Origin: Amphimedon queenslandica
Lineage: Eukaryota; Porifera; Demospongiae; Haplosclerida; Niphatidae
NCBI RefSeq assembly: GCF_000090795.2
Contig: NW_003546975.1
Span: 1 to 40,694, forward strand
DNA length: 40,694 nt
Reading direction: 5' to 3'
The notes beneath the pieces were generated by a model. The model made no database searches, was not told the origin of the DNA, and was given only the letters and a program-made list of their open reading frames with translations. Positions within the stretch are counted from its first letter, which is position 1; each line of letters opens with the position of its first letter. A program made the position numbers and the translations under genes. Shown in pieces: positions 35,952-40,694 of the stretch.

Positions 35952-36918
35952 ATGTCCACGACCCTATTAGTCGAGACAAGCAGCAACATTAAAATACTAA
36001 CAAGGAGAGACTCGAAAGACTCTTGCTACAGCGAAGAAATGGATCTCTCCTCAACAAGCAGCAATTCTGATGAACGTGGAGTCTCCCCACTAGCTCTATC
36101 AGCCACTAACTCGCCAGTGTCGAGGAAGAACTCCGTAAGCGGGGACTCTGGAGTTTCCATGGATTGCTTCGGGGACCTTTGCAAGGTAAGAGCTTGTGAC
36201 AAAGTGAAAGAGAGACAGAGGAGGGGCGGTCCGTCGATACTGTGTGGTTGTTCTATTGCCTCGTGTTCAGTTGTTAACCTTCTCTCTCTCTTATTTCTGC
36301 CTACAGGACAACTCTTCATTAAGCGGTCATTTCGACAGCAGGACAGGAAGAAACATGAACGGCCATTCAAAGTAAGTCTTACACACACGAACACACAAGC
36401 AGTCGGCCTGACTGTGTAGATAAAAACAACATTTTGTCACTCATTCTCACTCAATTTGATGAATATTAACCATCTTTCTCTCTCTCTCTCTCTATCATAG
36501 TAGCCAGTTTCTTGACAAACTAGCACTGATGGAAGAAAAGCTCCAAAGAATGGAAGAACTATTGTCCTCTGAGTCTCAAAAAAGGAAAGCCCTAGAGAGC
36601 AAAGTTGCCCAACTCGAGGCCGACAATGAAAAACTCACTTCCCTAAGGACTCAAGCCGTCGCTCAACTTCAAATGTTCTCCGAGAAATTCTTTGCAATGC
36701 CAGATCCCAAGAACACGTCACCAGTCAGCACTCCTCCTTTACAATCACCAAAACCTTATTCGCCACGAGTTCTACAATCACCACGTCACTCTCAATTGGA
36801 GTTGAGAAGAATCGGGTCTAACTCGAGTGTCGTAAGCGGGAACAGTGCTCACAGAATGAGTGGGCATTACCCTACCTATCCAACGATTTCCTCAAGACAC
36901 AGTAACATTTCTTTATAA
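35952..36918 (+). CDS. Ser/Pro-rich coiled-coil protein, three exons
   Basis: Exons are 35952-36185, 36307-36371 and 36501-36918. Phases agree and give 238 residues. I do not recognise the family. Residues 1-100 are rich in Ser and Asp and contain RRDSKDS and RKNSVSGDSGVSMD, typical of phosphorylation and degron-like sites (DSGVS). Residues about 105-160 (LALMEEKLQRMEELL..., SKVAQLEADNEKL) form a clear heptad coiled coil. The tail is Ser/Pro-rich (TSPVSTPPLQSPKPYSPR) with repeated SP and TP sites for proline-directed kinases, ending SRHSNISL. No signal peptide or membrane span is seen. A small regulated, phosphorylated adaptor is plausible. The TATA/CRE promoter upstream and clean splice sites argue it is a real gene. 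Confidence 0.82.
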
Positions 36919-37976
36919 GAAATAGTGTCTGTCTTCATTTTGTGTGCCCGTGTGTTTAAATCGTGTGATCTTGATGAAAGAGGATCTCCTCTGATTCAAA
37001 GTGTCCATTGTCTGTGTTTGAAAACTCTGTGTGTGTATCATTATCATTAATGACACTATTATCCACTATGCATATCCACATTCTGTATTATATTAATTTT
37101 TGCTTTTCATTTCATTGCACTATTATCCCATCCATAATAATCAATATTATTATTATTATTATTAACAAACACAAGATTTGGTATAAACTTACAAATCATA
37201 AAAAAATTAATGAAAAGCGACTAATCTTGTCCAACAAAGCCAGTTTCTAACACAAGGCAGGCCAATGAGGATGTTTCTTGTTGAAGAATCAACTGCCATC
37301 AGCTGTTCTAACAAGCTGAGCTTGTACCGCCAAGTGTCCTTACATAACGCCAATGATAACAACATACTTATTAAGGAGAAGTGGGATGCAGCATTCAAAT
37401 CACATGAAGGTGTTAATGCCCATACAGTGAACTGTACCATGCACCACACTCATCATCCTACATATTGTCATTAAAGAGTGCAACTTAAAGTTACAGTACT
37501 GCAGTATAGCCTCTCTTAATGGACGTCAGTCATTATTATTTTATTAATATGTCACAGGACGTACACATATAACAAGCAGGTGGTAGGTAACATTGGGTCT
37601 TTGTGTATTGTCACATGATGTAATCACCAGTGGACCTTAATCCAATAACAATCAGGAGTAGTCAGGCACATGAGGATGCTAGTATATCCAGTGCTGGCAT
37701 TAATACCCACTAGAATAATGACCAGTTATAATACTAATAGGATTATTAGTGCCCATTAATGAACGTGTGACCTCTTGTCATGATTATGTGAGTTTCCTGG
37801 GGACAAACTTTCTTAATTATGTGGAAGGAAGTAAAACCAATAAATTAATAGTAATAATATTCAAAAATGATACCACTAGACTATAATTAGCAAAATATTT
37901 AAAATAAGTTTTATTTGCAAGTTTTTATATTATTAGTTCTGATCTTCAAATATTTCTAATCTTCAAGTACATGTAA
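36919..37976. other. Intergenic stretch between convergent genes
   Basis: This contains the 3' UTRs of the coiled-coil gene (plus) and of PSME4 (minus, signal at 37915-37910). A fragment of the MITE-like terminus occurs at about 37503-37525 (AGCCTCTCTTAATGGAC). Overlapping open frames at 37207-37474 on both strands show no family signature, and I do not call them genes. Confidence 0.55.
37910..37915 (-). promoter_or_regulatory. PSME4: Putative PSME4 polyadenylation signal
   Basis: A canonical AATAAA hexamer on the minus strand lies about 62 nt after the PSME4 stop codon. Confidence 0.55.
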
Positions 37977-38111
37977 TTAAACGTAATAAGATGGGGACAG
38001 CAATAAGTCAGAGAGGCTTGACAGCTGGTCTTCGGTAAACTTGAGCTTATGCTCCCTCCAGTTGTCATAGTGTGTCCTCTTGAACTCAGTCATGGCTTTC
38101 TTTACTGTGCT
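37977..38111 (-). CDS. PSME4: PSME4 terminal exon 51 with stop codon
   Basis: The exon starts after a CTAG acceptor in phase 0 and encodes 44 residues beginning [18 protein letters not shown] and ending LLLSPSYYV, then TAA. The family's C-terminal 44 residues have the same length and pattern (TVKK, F-RTH-DNW-EHK, FT-DQL, SP-YY-X). The final Tyr-Tyr-Val keeps the hydrophobic-Tyr-X motif that proteasome activators insert into 20S alpha-ring pockets. It completes exactly the piece missing after exon 50 at 4253, which lies near the other end of the window. A polyadenylation signal AATAAA on this strand is at 37915-37910. Confidence 0.93.
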   Translation of the reverse strand, partial: STVKKAMTEFKRTHYDNWREHKLKFTEDQLSSLSDLLLSPSYYV

Positions 38112-38810
38112 CTAGGGGACATTAGGGAGAGAGAAAGGAAGAGAGTTTAATTTATTGTGTTAAACTGAGACAGAGATGATTGTAATCTCTCAAGTGCATT
38201 GGATGACATAATGTCTGTCCTCATAATTAATCCCCAACCCACAAGGACAGACATACACAACATAAGTTGTGTTCTTATATTCTGGGCTAATAGTGACAGC
38301 AAAGGGAGTTGATGGTGCTAAGTGGGATGATGTAGAGAGTGATCTGTAGGTGTCCATGCCAACTGAACACTGTCTGTCTTGGCAGACAAATAACAAAATA
38401 TAAGAATTGAAATTATCAGTGAATGTCTCCTCAGTCTGATGGTTAGTCTACACTGCCCATCTATCCCTTTCACTGGCCCATTATCAGTAAAAGAAATTCA
38501 CAAGCAAACACTCAACACTTGAAGAGCTACTTCCCAATACACAACAATAACTTGTTCAATGTTGACAAATGTGATCCACCATTAGTTTACAGCTAACACT
38601 TGCCCCTATGCAGCAACCATGTTTAATGTGAAATGTACCTTGATTTATACTTAGATAAAGAATAAGCTGATGTGTCTTAAAGTTACTTCATTTCTTATTA
38701 AGTTTCACTGGCTGGTGATGTCATATAGTGCTTATACACCAGAGCCTCTTATCATCATTCCAGTTATACTCACGACACTACTCTAACACAACTTCCTCTC
38801 ATCCGCACAA

Positions 38811-38841
<31 letters not shown>

Positions 38842-39869
38842 GTTACCATGGCAATGCCACTAAGTGAAAGAGAGAGAGGCAGTAAAGTAAACTGTCGCTA
38901 TCATTAGCAGTGAAACACTATCAAAAGAGCTTACAAAATAAACAGAGATAGTAAAGACAGCCTCAGATCTAAGAATAGATACATATGGCAGACACAAGCT
39001 CTAACTTGAAATTACACAAAACTATACTTCAAAGGATCTAGCTGTTTGGAAATATTTACTTGATGCCAGGCTAGTGCAGGTGTGCAAGGAGCTGCTGAGA
39101 AGCAGTCAAGAAGTCTCCTTTAGATAATAATGAGCCTAAGTACATGTACATGCAAGTACATGTACATGCTTGTTGCATTTCTTTATTATAAAGGTATGAT
39201 TTAATTTAAAAAGAATCCAGTGCATGTAGACACTAGTCACTGAAGGGTATTAGGAGTAATCACGCAGACAGTATAAGTGGAATTCCTTGCTTTGGTTATT
39301 TGCAAACTTTCTTATCAGATAAAGATTTAATAGAGTCAATAATGGACTGGACACAAAGTGTACTGGCATATCATGTACACAATGTGATAATAGGCTGAAT
39401 AAGAAAATAATAATAATAATGGAGAAGATAAAATGGTGGAAAAATAGGAGAGAGAGGGGGCAGTTACGTAATTGATTCAAAAAAGACACTGTGTATGGTT
39501 ACATGAAGAAAGTGGATATTGTTGTTATATCATTGAGAGAGTAAACAGGACACATAGTTACATATATTAGGCACATGACAGCATCCAAACAAAAACAACA
39601 CGTACAGTATAGCTGGACTAATCAAGGTGTTTGACAATAAGAAGGCTATATTAAGAAATGAAGTAAGCAGTAATGCGGTCATGAGGTTGTTTAAGAGGAA
39701 GCAGAGGGAGGAAGGGAGAAAGGGAGGGAGGGAGAGAGGAAGAGGGAGGGAGGGAGGGAGAGAGAGGGAGGGAGGGAGGAAGAGAGAGGGAGGGAGGGAG
39801 GGAGAGAGGAAGAGGGAGGGAGGGAGGGAGAGAGAGGGAGGGAGAGAGGAAGGGAGAGGGAGGGAGAAG
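38112..39869 (-). other. PSME4: Distal part of PSME4 intron 50, non-coding
   Basis: This lies between the exon 51 acceptor and the terminal overlap. It contains a CT run (38816-38840), ACATGTACATG palindromes (39139-39170) and a long GGGA/GA tract (39700-39869). No coding sequence was found. Together with 1-4252 it makes an intron of about 6.0 kb when the ends are joined. Confidence 0.7.
39700..39869. repeat. GGGA/GA-rich minisatellite abutting the terminal overlap
   Basis: About 170 bp of purine repeat (GGGAGGGAGAGAGG units, some with AAGAGGGAGGGAGG). It ends exactly where the duplicated overlap begins. The left copy of the overlap starts at window base 1, so the tract itself is present only once. 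Confidence 0.93.
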
Positions 39870-40694
39870 AGAGTAAAGAGATAGACAGACATTGATATAG
39901 ACAAGAGAAACCACTTAGATAAGATACAACCACAAGGACACAACAAAACAATTAATTCAAATTTCAGCAACTGAATACAACCACACAGAGACAAACATGA
40001 TTGTACAGTGTAGCCTCTTTGGGCCCACACTACCTGTCCTTAATACATGTACAGTGTAGCCTCTTTATTAAGGACACCATTGGGTCCACACTACCTGTCC
40101 TTAATACATGTACAGTGTAGCCTCTTTATTAAGGACACCATTGGGTCCACACTACCTGTCCTTAATACATGTACAGTGTAGCCTCTTTATTAAGGACACC
40201 ATTGGGCCCACACTACCTGTCCTTAATACATGTACAGTGTAGCCTCTTTATTAAGGACACCATTGGGTCCACACTACCTGTCCTTAATACATGTACAGTG
40301 TAGCCTCTTTATTAAGGACACCATTGGGCCCACACTACCTGTCCTTAATACATGTACAGTGTAGCCTCTTTATTAAGGACACCATTGGGTCCACACTACC
40401 TGTCCTTAATACATGTACAGTGTAGCCTCTTTATTAAGGACACCATTGGGCCCACACCACCTGTCCTTAATACAGAGGTGTCCTCATTTCAGAGGTACTT
40501 TTGTATAGGCTTGTACCAATTGGGACATTACAAAATGTCCTTGTTATTCAATTTATACCAGTAGATAATGAAAGCACAAAATAAGTTGTGTACTAATGAA
40601 AATAGAAGATCAAACGGAGAAAGCAAACTCCCCAGCCAAATCACTGGCTTGAGTTGATAAGGTAATATGAAACAAGTAGTCAATAAAGATAGGG
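39870..40694. repeat. Right copy of the terminal direct overlap
   Basis: This is the second copy of bases 1-706. It is longer by two 61-bp units. Near the end it reads ATGAAAC where the left copy has ATGGAAAC, and it lacks one base in each of two later short runs. Those homopolymer-type differences look like weak consensus at a contig end rather than divergence between two old duplicates. Confidence 0.97.
40002..40474. repeat. 61-bp tandem satellite, right array
   Basis: This is the same array as at 133-483 but with seven full units after the shortened one, in the order T,T,C,T,C,T,C at the GGGTCC/GGGCCC site. The added T-C pair equals a 122-bp length difference. It reflects either true array-length variation between molecules or assembly slippage. 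Confidence 0.93.

Noticed and set aside
37207-37474. Overlapping open frames on both strands between the coiled-coil gene and PSME4
   Set aside because: Neither resembles a known protein or shows splice context. The region is better explained as convergent 3' UTRs.
39530-40030. 166-codon minus-strand frame rich in Leu, Ser and Pro
   Set aside because: Mostly a translation of the GGGA/GA minisatellite, in several overlapping frames, with no family resemblance.

Overview
The window is eukaryotic and almost certainly metazoan. Every recognisable protein gene has GT-AG introns, mostly 42-130 nt, and the proteins match animal families: PA200/PSME4, CLEC16A/Ema, TMEM184 and a PX-domain protein. 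The AT-rich sequence, tiny introns, dense gene packing and abundant ACATGTACATGT-type palindromes suggest a compact invertebrate genome, most likely a sponge. That organism call is inference. No bacterial, phage or viral gene was found.

Layout. From 4253 to 19654 the minus strand carries exons 1-50 of a PSME4 gene (proteasome activator PA200). Its terminal exon 51 lies at the opposite end of the window (37977-38111, minus). Upstream of PSME4 on the same strand are an unrecognised gene with a ubiquitin-like domain (19992-22080) and a TMEM184A/B-type seven-helix membrane protein (22352-24031). A 194-bp divergent promoter separates TMEM184 from CLEC16A (plus, 24226-28726), which stops after 14 exons with its C-terminal third missing. 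After about 1.5 kb of mostly repetitive DNA come the last two exons of a PX-domain gene whose start is missing (30230-34617, plus). A three-exon gene for a Ser/Pro-rich coiled-coil protein follows (35952-36918, plus) with a textbook TATA/Inr promoter. A tRNA-Ser(GCU) gene sits in a PSME4 intron.

Main discovery. The first 706 bases recur as the last 825 bases, differing by two extra 61-bp satellite units and three single-base deletions at the very end. PSME4 runs off the left edge after exon 50, and its exact last exon lies just inside the right edge, in the right phase and orientation. The window therefore closes into a circle of about 39.9 kb (or one unit of a head-to-tail duplication). On that circle the only broken genes are CLEC16A (3' end lost) and the PX gene (5' end lost). 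They meet at 28.7-30.2 kb, beside a 186-bp tandem array. That is where the parental linear segment would have been joined, so this looks like an extrachromosomal circle, a tandem-duplication unit, or a repeat-induced assembly circle.

Repeats fill most non-coding space: a 177-bp satellite (15.0-16.5 kb and dispersed copies), a related 186-bp satellite with perfect 34-bp palindromes (28.8-29.6 kb), a 156-bp MITE-like element with terminal inverted repeats, the 61-bp array at both ends, and many GA/CT and AAT microsatellites.

Functionally, PSME4 (proteasome gate opening), CLEC16A (endosome/autophagy), the PX gene (phosphoinositide binding) and TMEM184 (membrane) are housekeeping genes. Their adjacency need not mean a shared pathway.
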